64,000 nucleotides of DNA from Deltaproteobacteria bacterium (GTDB taxonomy: Bacteria; UBA10199; GCA-002796325; JACPFF01): contig JACPFF010000027.1 in assembly GCA_016183065.1 (NCBI GenBank), positions 24,130-88,129 of the forward strand, read 5' to 3'. Below the pieces are notes generated by a model that saw only the letters and a program-made list of their open reading frames with translations, made no database searches and was not told the DNA's origin. How positions within the stretch are numbered: position 1 is the first letter of the stretch; each line of letters starts with the position of its first letter. Below are positions 1 through 8,153 of the stretch, in pieces. Both the position numbers and the translations under genes were made by a program.

Positions 1-1161
1 CGCCGTCACGATGTCGGGAAACTTGGCCGGATGCGCGGTGGCGAGAATCAGAGCGTGCGCCGCAGGATGACGCATGGCTGCCGCACAGGCCATGGCCGTG
101 TGCGGGTCGATTACCAGGCCATGGCGTGCATGGATCTCGTGCATGACAGCCTGCGCTTCGGCATCGGTAATCACGCAGCCGGTGATGTCGTGGGCCATGG
201 CCCCGGCATCATCATGGTAGAGCGTTCGTAGTCGTTCGAAATTGCTCGGTGCACCGACATCCATGGCATTGGCCATCGTCGGAACCGTCGATCGCGGGGC
301 ATACCGGCCCGTAGCCAGATACCGTGGCACGGCATCATTGGCGTTGGTTGCGCCGATGAAGCCGGCAATCGGCGCCCCCATCCGCTTGGCCAGCACACCG
401 GCGGTGAGATTGCCGAAGTTGCCGGACGGCACCACCATCGTGAGCGGCGACGGCTGTGCGGTGCGGAGGGCGAAATACCAGTAATAGATCGTCTGCGGCA
501 AGAGACGGCCGATATTGATCGAGTTGGCCGAGGTCACATGCCATCCGTCGAGACGCTCATGCTGCAGCGCCTCTTTCACCAATCGCTGGCAATCATCGAA
601 ATCGCCGGGCACGGCCACGGCAGTGACATTGCCGCCCCATGTGGCGATCTGCTGTTCCTGGACCCGGCTGATCCGCCCGAGTGGATAGAGAATCACGGCA
701 CGGAGCCGTTCGCGCCCATGGCAGGCTGCGGCGACCGCGCTCCCTGTATCGCCCGAGGTGGCGGTGAGGATGAGCGCTTGTTCATTGTCGCGTGCCATGA
801 TGCGGTCGAGGAGCCGCATCAGAAATTGCGCGGCGATGTCTTTAAAACTGAGCGTTGGCCCGTGAAACAGCTCGCCGAGTTCCCACGGTCCGCAGGAGCG
901 CAATGGCAGGGGAAAATAATAGGCCTCTCGGACAATCGCGTCGAGCCACGCAGCCGCGAGATCCTCGCCAAACCACGCGGTGGCGATCCCGGTGGCAATG
1001 GTCAGGAAATCGGCCCGGTGACGCCATCCACTCACGGTCTCGCACGGCACCACAGGAACCCGTTCGGGGAGGTAGAGTCCCCCGCCTGGTGCCAGACCGG
1101 CAAGGAGCGCTTCCTTGAGTGAGGCCCGATGCCGGGCATTGCGCGTACTCTGATACAACAT
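1..1161 (-). CDS. thrC: threonine synthase (partial, 3' end beyond window)
   Basis: Pyridoxal-phosphate enzyme that converts O-phosphohomoserine to threonine, the last step of the pathway started by thrA and thrB upstream. The visible 387 codons begin MLYQSTRNARHRASLKEALL and contain the lysine motif SFKD at residues 105-108 (Lys107 is the expected Schiff-base residue), followed by TATSGDTGSAVAAAC and the phosphate-binding SGNFGN. This is the standard fold-type II layout of ThrC. The ATG at 1161 matches the family N-terminus; the gene is third in the thrA-thrB-thrC order and lies about 100 bp after thrB. The C-terminus runs off the left edge of the window. Confidence 0.95.
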   Translation of the reverse strand, partial: MLYQSTRNARHRASLKEALLAGLAPGGGLYLPERVPVVPCETVSGWRHRADFLTIATGIATAWFGEDLAAAWLDAIVREAYYFPLPLRSCGPWELGELFHGPTLSFKDIAAQFLMRLLDRIMARDNEQALILTATSGDTGSAVAAACHGRERLRAVILYPLGRISRVQEQQIATWGGNVTAVAVPGDFDDCQRLVKEALQHERLDGWHVTSANSINIGRLLPQTIYYWYFALRTAQPSPLTMVVPSGNFGNLTAGVLAKRMGAPIAGFIGATNANDAVPRYLATGRYAPRSTVPTMANAMDVGAPSNFERLRTLYHDDAGAMAHDITGCVITDAEAQAVMHEIHARHGLVIDPHTAMACAAAMRHPAAHALILATAHPAKFPDIVTA

Positions 1162-1261
1162 GGACTCTCCCGACTGCGTGCGACGTCCATCCCGTGCGGA
1201 TCGGGAGATCCCCGGTCAAGCCGGGGGATGACGGCTCGTTGCCTGCAGATGACCGTTTTTG

Positions 1262-1400
1262 ATTACAGGGGCTCGCGTCGCCCCCTCCACCGGCAAAGCC
1301 GGTGGAGCCTCCCCCTCACGCTCGCCGTGCTCGCTGGATCGCTTCCCACGGGCGACGCGAGCTGCCGAGGACCGCGCGCTTGTCCGTGGGAAGCTATATG
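1262..1400 (+). repeat. R1 GC-hairpin repeat, copy A (inside 3' end of thrB)
   Basis: First of six copies of a GC-rich interspersed repeat. It starts ATTACAGGGGCTC, as copy F at 63367 does, and consists of successive short inverted repeats: CTCCACCGGC/GCCGGTGGAG with a small loop, then a CACGCTCGCCGTGCTCGCT module, then a CTTCCCACGG...CCGTGGGAAG stem. Copy F has the same final module. The copy overlaps the last ~45 codons of thrB, which it encodes on the opposite strand. Confidence 0.8.
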
Positions 1401-2333
1401 GGCTCCCGGCGCTCCAAACGCCCCAATCCAGCTCGTGCACGCGACATGCGCCGCACGAAAGGCCTCCGACATGGCCGTCTCGACGCGAGCGGCATCACTG
1501 CGGCGCACCACACTACACATGGCCGGCCCGGAACCGGCAATGGTACAACCGAGGGCCCCCGCCGCTGTGGCAGCCCGTTTCACCGCCGCATAGCCCGGAA
1601 TCAGGCGACTGCGGAGCGGTTCAATGAGGCGGTCGTCGAGGAGGCTCCCAAGTCGTGGCAGATCCTCCTCGTAGAGGGCCGCCACCAGGGCCCCCACTTG
1701 CGCCCATTGGCGCACGGCATCGCCCAGCGGAATGGCGGCAGGCAAGATCTTGCGGGCTGCTGCCGTCTCCACCACCACCGCCGGATGCACGACCACGTAG
1801 TGAAGATCGTGCGGGGTTGGCAGGGCCATGACCTCCGTCGGTTGATGCGCAATGACGAGCTGCCATCCACCGAAGAGCGCCGGCGCCACATTGTCCGCAT
1901 GCGGCGTGCCGCTTGCGACTCCTTCGCCTGCAACGGCAAATGGGAGGAGGGCCTCGCGCGTCAGGGTCCCGCCAAAGAGTTGATTGGCCGCCATTGCCGC
2001 GGCCACAGCGCTCGCCGCCGAACTCCCCATGCCGGAACCGATCGGAATGGCTGCAGCGATTTTGACTTCTACATCCTCCTGCACGCCGTAATGGGCCATG
2101 AGGGCCTGCGCCGCGGCTCCCGCGGTATTGCGCGTCGGGTCGGTCGGAAGTTCGGGACGATTCGTCCGGATGCGGATGCCCCGACCCCCGGCATCGCCAA
2201 ACCGGACGGTGACCGTCACCCCCGGCTCGGCCATGGCAAAGCCGAAGACATCAAAACCTGGTCCCACATTGGCTACCGTTGCGGGGGCCCATGCGCTGAT
2301 CCCTTCCTCTCTCGTTGCGCTGCTCTCCTTCAT
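1263..2333 (-). CDS. thrB: homoserine kinase with repeat-encoded C-terminal tail
   Basis: GHMP-superfamily kinase that phosphorylates homoserine to O-phosphohomoserine. The GHMP ATP-binding motif IPIGSGMGSSAASA is at residues 96-109, the N-terminus carries APATVANVGPGFDVFGFA (16-33), and AGSGPAMCSV near residue 265 matches the C-terminal GHMP motif. It begins 5 nt after thrA stops, so the two are probably co-transcribed and translationally coupled. Length is 356 residues against about 310 for E. coli ThrB. The surplus is the last ~45 residues, from about IASHGQARGP onward, and they are encoded by repeat R1 copy A, which also supplies the stop. The tail is arginine-rich and unlike the rest of the protein, so the native 3' end was probably replaced. 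Confidence 0.93.
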   Translation of the reverse strand: MKESSATREEGISAWAPATVANVGPGFDVFGFAMAEPGVTVTVRFGDAGGRGIRIRTNRPELPTDPTRNTAGAAAQALMAHYGVQEDVEVKIAAAIPIGSGMGSSAASAVAAAMAANQLFGGTLTREALLPFAVAGEGVASGTPHADNVAPALFGGWQLVIAHQPTEVMALPTPHDLHYVVVHPAVVVETAAARKILPAAIPLGDAVRQWAQVGALVAALYEEDLPRLGSLLDDRLIEPLRSRLIPGYAAVKRAATAAGALGCTIAGSGPAMCSVVRRSDAARVETAMSEAFRAAHVACTSWIGAFGAPGAHIASHGQARGPRQLASPVGSDPASTASVRGRLHRLCRWRGRREPL

Positions 2334-2338
2334 GCACT

Positions 2339-4798
2339 CTACCCTGTGGTCAACAAGTGGGCCACCTTGAGGATGTCGGCAAAAACCCCGCCCGCGGTCA
2401 CATCCGGCCCGGCACCTGGTCCCCGCACGATCAGCGGATTGGTGCGATACCGTGCGGTCGTGAAGACGACCAGATTATCGCCACCACGCAGACTCCCAAA
2501 GGGCGAGTCCCGTTCGACTGCCGTGAGGCGCACCGAACACCGGCCATGCTTGATCAGCCCGATGTAGCGAAGCACCTTTTCCCGCTTTGCTACCGCGACC
2601 ACGCGCGCGCGGTAGGCGTCGTCAATGGTCGTGAGGCGCCGAAAGAATTGGGCAACTGTTCCTCCACGACGCAGCGCCTTGGGAAGGAGCGGCTCCACCG
2701 CCACCTGCGCCAGCGTGCACCGCACACCCATGGTCCGCGCCAGAATGAGCAATTTCCGCGCCACATCGAGACCCGACAGGTCTTCGCGCGGATCGGGTTC
2801 CGTAAACCCGCGCCTGTGGGCATCGCGGACAATCGCACTGAAGGCCCGGCCCGCCTCGAGTTCGCTGAAGAGAAAACCGAGCGTTCCCGAGAGCGCGGCC
2901 TCAATCTGGAGGATCGTGTCCCCGCTGTCGATCAAATCCTGCAGCGTGGAGATCACCGGCAATCCGGCACCGACGCACGTCTCGTAGTGATAATAGGCGT
3001 TCCGCCGACGGATCAACTGTTGTAATCGGTCATAAAACGGCTGCGACATGGTATTGGCCTTTTTGTTCGGCGTCACAATACTCACTCCGGCGGCCAACCA
3101 CTCGGGATAGCGCGCCGCCACGTGATCGCTCGCCGTGGCATCGACGAGAATCAAATTTTCGAGACGGCTCTCGATCAAGGTCTTCGTCAGCTGTGAAAGC
3201 GCCGATGCCTCCCCACGTGTCACCAGTTTTTTCCACTGCCGCACCTTGAGCCCCGCGGGGGTGAAACAGCCCTCGCGCTGACCGAGGATCCCCACGACAT
3301 TGACCTGCAGATCACGATCGCGAACAAGCCGCTCCTGGTTTTCGGCGATCTGCTCCAGCAACTTGCTTCCGATGGTCCCTTTCCCGATCAGCACGACATT
3401 GACATGCCGACGGGCCAGGTGAAATGCCCCATGGATTACATTGATGGCCTTGGTCGCATCGGCCGCTGCCACGACCACGGAGATATTGAGTTCCGACGAT
3501 CCTTGTGCAATCGCCACCACATTGATCGCATTTTTTCCGAGCGCTGCAAAGAGACGGGCCGCCACACCGGGCGCCCCCTGCATCCCCGCACCGACCACTG
3601 CGACCACGGCAATATCATTGCGACAGTCGATGCGACGGATATCGTGTCGTGCCATCTCGGCGGCAAAGACCTCGCGCACGACACGGCGCGCCCGCACGGC
3701 ATCCTGGCGGCGGATGACGCAGCAGATGCTCTGTTCCGATGAGCCCTGGGAGATAAGGATGACGTTGATCTGCGCACGCGCCAGGGCATCGAACATCCGC
3801 GCGGCCACTCCATTCACGCCCACCATCCCCGCGCCTTCGAGACTGAGCAACGTGACATCGGCAATGGCGGTGATCCCTTTCACCGCACGGGCCCACCGGC
3901 CGGTCGCGGACGAGATCAGCGTCCCGGAAAACCCGCGATGCCCCAGGTTGCGAATGCGGAGCGGGATCCCCGCCTCAATGGCGGGAATCACGGCGCGCGG
4001 GTGGAGAACTTTGGCCCCGAAATAGGCCAGCTCCATGGCCTCGGCATAACTGAGCTGTTCGAGCGGAAACGCTTCGGAGACCAGCGCCGGATCGGCACTC
4101 ATGACCCCATCCACATCGGTCCAGATCTCGATCTCGCGGGCCTTGAGGAGTGCGCCGATCAGCGCCGCAGAGTAATCGGACCCGTTGCGTCCGACGGTCG
4201 TCGGCACACCATCGGGCGTGGCGGCAATAAAGCCGGTGATCACCGGGATCTCTCCGCGCCACGTGGCCTGGGCCGTCTGTAGACGCTGACGGGTCGCCGC
4301 GGCATCGACCACGGCATTGCCAAAGTCGGCATCGGTCACGATGAGCTGACGTGCATCCACCGGGACGGCCCGCAAGTGCTTCCCCCGCAACACGCCCGCG
4401 ATCAGCTGTGATGAGAGCAACTCTCCATAACCGATCACGCGGTCGCGCGTCCGCGCCGTGCACTCCCCCACCTGCGCAATGCCGTGGAGTAGTGCCTCGA
4501 TTTCCTCTCCCGCTGTCACAAGGGTTCTTTGCAAGGGAGTACGCAGGCGCGCAGGAATGGCCGTGCGCAACAGGACCGTATGGTGCCGGAGGATCTGCCG
4601 CAGCCGCGCGCGGAGCGTCGGTAGCCGTTGTTGTTCTGCCGCCGCAATGCAGGCAAGAAGGGCGTTCGTGACCCCGGAGAGGGCGGAGACCACCACGATG
4701 GTCGTATCGCGCCGTTGGGCCTGCCGCACCACTTCGGCCACAGCCAGACAGTCCGCCGCCGACCGGAGGGTGCTTCCGCCAAATTTCAGGATCCGCAT
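2339..4798 (-). CDS. thrA: bifunctional aspartokinase / homoserine dehydrogenase
   Basis: Catalyses the first and third steps from aspartate to threonine. The 819 residues match the ~820 of E. coli ThrA. The aspartokinase part starts with KFGGS (5-9) and has TVGRNGSDYSA (201-211) and WTDVDGV (226-232). Two ACT regulatory regions follow (about 315-395 and 400-460). The homoserine dehydrogenase NAD-binding loop GKGTIG is at 472-477, with the catalytic domain reaching the C-terminus. The start is preceded by an AGGAAG ribosome site. I looked for a threonine/isoleucine-rich leader peptide upstream and found none. It heads the thrABC operon and diverges from the FHA gene. Confidence 0.96.
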   Translation of the reverse strand: MRILKFGGSTLRSAADCLAVAEVVRQAQRRDTTIVVVSALSGVTNALLACIAAAEQQRLPTLRARLRQILRHHTVLLRTAIPARLRTPLQRTLVTAGEEIEALLHGIAQVGECTARTRDRVIGYGELLSSQLIAGVLRGKHLRAVPVDARQLIVTDADFGNAVVDAAATRQRLQTAQATWRGEIPVITGFIAATPDGVPTTVGRNGSDYSAALIGALLKAREIEIWTDVDGVMSADPALVSEAFPLEQLSYAEAMELAYFGAKVLHPRAVIPAIEAGIPLRIRNLGHRGFSGTLISSATGRWARAVKGITAIADVTLLSLEGAGMVGVNGVAARMFDALARAQINVILISQGSSEQSICCVIRRQDAVRARRVVREVFAAEMARHDIRRIDCRNDIAVVAVVGAGMQGAPGVAARLFAALGKNAINVVAIAQGSSELNISVVVAAADATKAINVIHGAFHLARRHVNVVLIGKGTIGSKLLEQIAENQERLVRDRDLQVNVVGILGQREGCFTPAGLKVRQWKKLVTRGEASALSQLTKTLIESRLENLILVDATASDHVAARYPEWLAAGVSIVTPNKKANTMSQPFYDRLQQLIRRRNAYYHYETCVGAGLPVISTLQDLIDSGDTILQIEAALSGTLGFLFSELEAGRAFSAIVRDAHRRGFTEPDPREDLSGLDVARKLLILARTMGVRCTLAQVAVEPLLPKALRRGGTVAQFFRRLTTIDDAYRARVVAVAKREKVLRYIGLIKHGRCSVRLTAVERDSPFGSLRGGDNLVVFTTARYRTNPLIVRGPGAGPDVTAGGVFADILKVAHLLTTG

Positions 4799-4894
4799 CG
4801 CGTCTTCCTAACGGGTTGTCACTTATCACGCAACTTTTCTTCGAGAGTGCCGATAATGGAGAAAGAGGGGATTTGCTCGCGATAATCGAGGTGT

Positions 4895-6265
4895 ATGATG
4901 GCACCAATTTACCCTGTGCGGAGTCGCTTCTCCCGCATGCCCCAGGTCCGCCGTGTGGCGACCCCCGATGGCGCGGCCGCAACGTCATCTGCCACGCGTT
5001 TTGTGCGGGCCGCGGCCTGGATGAAGGGGTTGCTCTCCGTCGGATGGCAGCGGTCCGCCGTCGCCAGGCAGGGGCAAGCCATCCGTCTGAACGCTGCCGA
5101 TCCCGCGGTCCTCGCCGCCTTCTCGGCCATAAGCCACACGGTCGCCTTCGATGTCGTCTCCCCACGGGCGGGTCGGACGGAGGTTTTGGAAGGACCGCCG
5201 TTGCGTATTGCCCAAGAGGATCATCACGTCATAATCACGGTCCCGCAAGGGCTCACGGCCTCGCAGGAGATTTTTCTGGGGCGGCATCGTGCCCCAGAAA
5301 CACCCAATTGTCACAGTGTGGTCCTCTCGAGTCCGTATGTCTCAGGCCAACATGCGCGGGTCGACATTCACCCGAATGGCCGTGTGCAGATCGCTGATAC
5401 GGGATCGAAAAATGGCACCTTTCAGGACGGAGAGAGCGTCCATTTCATCACGGGGTCCCTCCATCATGGGCCCGTCAGATTCTCCCTGAGTCTGGCCGTG
5501 CAGGTCACGATTGCCAAGGACACGGTGGCACCCGCGGCCGCAACAGACGCAGAGACCTCGCACAATTTCATCCCCACCAGGCTCGTCGAATCGGAGCCGC
5601 TCGCGGCGCGTGCCGCGATTGCACACGCCACACCGTCCCAGCCCCGGCAATTGGGGAGTTTGCTCGGCGCACTGGCGCAGGAGGCCGGCTTTCCCATTGA
5701 CGCTTTTACGATCCGGCAGACCTCCGACGTCTTCAGCAGCACGCCCACCACCATCATCACGCTGACGCACGGCGCCACCCGGCTTATCGTGACGACACCC
5801 AGCCGGGTCGACAGCGCCGCGGTTGCCAGGACCCTTGCCCGGGTTATGGCGGAACAGGGCCACGCCTTCTCAGGCCATGCGATCACGGTCCGGATTGCCC
5901 TCGAATCGTCTGCGGATATCGCGGCGTCGGCCTGCAGGGGCGGGGCAGCCATCGCTGGCCATCGCACCGGATTCACCCTTGCCACAATTTCGCCGGATGG
6001 CGAAGTCACCTACACGGCCCTCTCCATCCCACAGGGGGTTCTCCGCCCCGATCGCCACGGTGTCATACTCAGGAGCGTACTGGCACCGGGCGCACGGGCA
6101 ACGGCCCTGCGCGCCGCCATCTCTCTCCCCTGGAATCTCGGCGAGCAGGACACGCCGGAGCGCCAGGCCCGTGAACTCAATACGCTCGCGGATACACTGC
6201 GTCATGCCCTGCGGCGGGTCATCGAGACCACAGCAAGCCATTTTGCGCAGCACGGGGAGCGATGA
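4895..6265 (+). CDS. FHA-domain protein
   Basis: 456-residue protein with a forkhead-associated (phosphothreonine-binding) domain at about residues 125-200. Visible FHA hallmarks are LGR (128-130), S and H in SGQHA (150-154) and the KNGT turn (172-175). The ~125 residues before it contain no motif I recognise, and ~250 residues follow the domain without one. No signal peptide or membrane segment is evident. It diverges from thrA across 96 bp. The FHA domain suggests signalling or docking to a phosphorylated partner, but no kinase or phosphatase gene is adjacent, so the role is open. Two adjacent ATGs (4895, 4898) are possible starts. Confidence 0.8.
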   Translation: MMAPIYPVRSRFSRMPQVRRVATPDGAAATSSATRFVRAAAWMKGLLSVGWQRSAVARQGQAIRLNAADPAVLAAFSAISHTVAFDVVSPRAGRTEVLEGPPLRIAQEDHHVIITVPQGLTASQEIFLGRHRAPETPNCHSVVLSSPYVSGQHARVDIHPNGRVQIADTGSKNGTFQDGESVHFITGSLHHGPVRFSLSLAVQVTIAKDTVAPAAATDAETSHNFIPTRLVESEPLAARAAIAHATPSQPRQLGSLLGALAQEAGFPIDAFTIRQTSDVFSSTPTTIITLTHGATRLIVTTPSRVDSAAVARTLARVMAEQGHAFSGHAITVRIALESSADIAASACRGGAAIAGHRTGFTLATISPDGEVTYTALSIPQGVLRPDRHGVILRSVLAPGARATALRAAISLPWNLGEQDTPERQARELNTLADTLRHALRRVIETTASHFAQHGER

Positions 6266-6309
6266 GCCGCCTGCCTTTGCAAAACCACCATTGGGACATA
6301 TCGTGAGGA

Positions 6310-6723
6310 CTAGACACTTTCCACCGGAAGCCGTAGCCGTCGTGCCGCCTGTAATTGACGCTGATCAGCGGAGAGAAAAAGATCGCAGTGTGCGGAGAGG
6401 GCACAGCCGAGCTGTAACGCATCGAGCGCTTTGAGTGGCGCACGTTCAAGACATTGGATGGTGTATTGCAAAACCAATTCCGAAAGATCGAGAATAGTGG
6501 CCTGTTCGATATCCCGTGCAAAATCGGCTTTCATTTGCCGATAGTGCTTTGCCGTGAGTTTCTTTTCCCGCCGCAACCGGTTGAACGCGGAAATCATCTC
6601 TGGAATCGTGACGATGCAGAGGAGAATTTCGGTGGCCTGCGCACAATGGTCTGCAACGGCGACTGTCCCTGATTCCTCCACGTACCGTTTCGCCAAGGCG
6701 GAAGAGTCCAAAAAAAGGCGCAT
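6310..6723 (-). CDS. vapC: PIN-domain toxin (VapC-type ribonuclease)
   Basis: 137-residue PIN-fold protein, the usual VapC size. The start chosen gives MRLFLDSSALAKRYV, placing the first acidic metal ligand (Asp6) at the usual position. Glu in TIPEMISAF, Asp in LKALDALQL and Asp in LFLSADQRQ provide the rest of the acidic cluster. PIN toxins cleave RNA, often tRNA or rRNA, when not bound by their antitoxin. The gene starts 4 nt after the antitoxin stop, so the pair is co-transcribed. An in-frame upstream ATG at 6774 would extend into the antitoxin coding region and is rejected. Confidence 0.9.
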   Translation of the reverse strand: MRLFLDSSALAKRYVEESGTVAVADHCAQATEILLCIVTIPEMISAFNRLRREKKLTAKHYRQMKADFARDIEQATILDLSELVLQYTIQCLERAPLKALDALQLGCALSAHCDLFLSADQRQLQAARRLRLPVESV

Positions 6724-6727
6724 GCTG

Positions 6728-6964
6728 TCACTCCGCTCGTTCCCGCACAATTGCCGCACTGAGCGATGCCCCACGAACCCTGCGTGGCTGACTGATTTTC
6801 CAGCGCGCTAAGGATTTATTGCTGACCGGAGAAACAATGGCGATGGGTTTGCCATTCCGGTATACTTCCAATGATTCCCCCCGTTCCACCGCATCAAAGT
6901 ACTTTCGTGCATTATTGCGCAATTCGCTGAACGTCACATTGTGGGTCATCGAAGCAGCCTCCAA
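6728..6964 (-). CDS. Phd/YefM-type antitoxin
   Basis: Small DNA-binding antitoxin partnering the PIN toxin directly downstream. The sequence MTHNVTFSELRNNARKYFD, followed by GESLEVYRNGKPIAIVSP, is the classic Phd/YefM N-terminal fold (beta strand, helix, beta hairpin); the Lys/Arg-rich C-terminal tail would wrap the toxin. Start could be 6964 (MEAASM) or the internal Met at 6949, which fits the family better. The inverted repeat and promoter immediately upstream indicate autorepression by the complex. Confidence 0.88.
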   Translation of the reverse strand: MEAASMTHNVTFSELRNNARKYFDAVERGESLEVYRNGKPIAIVSPVSNKSLARWKISQPRRVRGASLSAAIVRERAE

Positions 6965-6974
6965 ATTTGAGCGT

Positions 6975-7006
6975 ACATGATAATGTACAATATCATGTCA
7001 TGTCAA
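6975..7006 (-). promoter_or_regulatory. toxin-antitoxin promoter with overlapping operator
   Basis: On the minus strand TTGACA (7006-7001) is followed after 18 nt by TATCAT (6982-6977), a near-consensus sigma70-type promoter for the antitoxin-toxin pair. The -10 box lies inside a perfect inverted repeat, ACATGATA (6975-6982) and TATCATGT (6991-6998), spaced by 8 bp. A second palindrome, GTACAT/ATGTAC, is nested in it. Binding here would block the promoter, the arrangement expected for antitoxin autoregulation. Confidence 0.75.
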
Positions 7007-7034
7007 GAAACTTCCTCATGGGCGTATCGAGACC

Positions 7035-8153
7035 TCACAGTGTTTTATTATAGATAGCGTATTGTTTCTCCGCCTTGCCGCCAAACCCTTCGGCCAGGCT
7101 GTTCATCCCCGTGTTGTCGCCGAGGACCCAGGTGATCTCGCCAGAGCGATACCCGGCGGCCGGACACCGCTCCCAGGACTCGGCGATGAGCAACACGCCG
7201 ATCCCCTGCGATTGATATTCCGGCAAGACGGCAAACGCATAGCCGCGCATGCTCTGGATGTCGGACTTGCGGAAGAGGATCCGATAGAGCCCCTTCGGAA
7301 AGAGCCGCCCGCGACAATCGTGAAGAATATCGTTGTAATTTGGGAGGTTGATCACCACGCCTACGGGACGACGGTCGACTTCGGCAATCAAGATGATGCG
7401 GGGATCGGCAATTCGCCGCAAGTCGCGCGCCATGGCACGGACCTGCTTTTCCGTGAAGGGGACAAAACCCCAGTTATTCTTGAGCGCCTCGTTGAAGATC
7501 TGCCGGATGATCTCGGCCTCTTCGGAGAGTTTCGCGAGATCGATCGGTCGCACCACGAGCCCCGGCACGCGCCGCGCCTGTGCCACGCGCTCGACAATCC
7601 ATGCGGGGAGGGGAAACTCGCTCGTGACCGAGTAGGAGTTCAGTCGCATGGTCTCGGTGAGACCGGCCTGCCGGGCATGGTCCAGATAGTACGGCTTGGA
7701 ATAGGGCATCATGAACATGGGCCGGAGGTGAAACCCCTCGCGCAAGAAACCGGGGGCCGGATCTTCGAGCCGAAAGTTGTAGGGTCCGACCATTTTTTTT
7801 GCCCGCCGCTCCCGCAACCACGCCTCCGCAGCGCCAAAGAGCGCGGCCCCGACCGATCGATCGTCGATCGCCTCGTAGAACCCGAAATTCCCCTCTCCCG
7901 GCGCATCGCCTGGATGGGCCAACCGGTCGATCTGTGCACTGATGCGTCCCACAACCGTCCGTCCGTGTGTGGCAAGGAAGAGGACCGCATCGCTCTGCCG
8001 AAAGAAGGCATTTTTTTCGGGATCGAGACGTTGTGCGAGTTCGAGGCGGAGCGGCTCGATCCAGGCATCGCCGCGGCCATAGATGCGCCGCGGGAGATTC
8101 AGGAAGGCCCGGCGACTCCGCGCTGAGCGGACGTGGACGATCGTCGGCGTCAT
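7035..8153 (-). CDS. GNAT-superfamily N-acyltransferase-like protein
   Basis: 372-residue soluble protein whose C-terminal half looks like a GNAT acyltransferase: AVLPEYQSQGIGVLLI (around 310-325) matches the acetyl-CoA-binding RxxGxG/A loop in relaxed form, preceded by a strand rich in isoleucine and valine. The N-terminal half (RAFLNLPRRIY, MVGPYNFRLEDPAPGFL) resembles uncharacterised proteins of similar length found in deltaproteobacteria. It overlaps the stop of the serine-palmitoyltransferase-like gene by 4 nt (ATGA), so the two are translationally coupled and it may acylate or hand over a lipid intermediate. Substrate unknown. Confidence 0.7.
   Translation of the reverse strand: MTPTIVHVRSARSRRAFLNLPRRIYGRGDAWIEPLRLELAQRLDPEKNAFFRQSDAVLFLATHGRTVVGRISAQIDRLAHPGDAPGEGNFGFYEAIDDRSVGAALFGAAEAWLRERRAKKMVGPYNFRLEDPAPGFLREGFHLRPMFMMPYSKPYYLDHARQAGLTETMRLNSYSVTSEFPLPAWIVERVAQARRVPGLVVRPIDLAKLSEEAEIIRQIFNEALKNNWGFVPFTEKQVRAMARDLRRIADPRIILIAEVDRRPVGVVINLPNYNDILHDCRGRLFPKGLYRILFRKSDIQSMRGYAFAVLPEYQSQGIGVLLIAESWERCPAAGYRSGEITWVLGDNTGMNSLAEGFGGKAEKQYAIYNKTL

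Noticed and set aside
1302-2567. 421-codon open frame on the plus strand
   Set aside because: It runs antisense to thrB and the end of thrA, with Arg/His/Gly-rich low-complexity translation and no motif; a shadow of GC-rich coding DNA.
4799-4894. threonine attenuator leader peptide before thrA
   Set aside because: No short Thr/Ile-rich open frame with a terminator was seen in the minus-strand upstream region.
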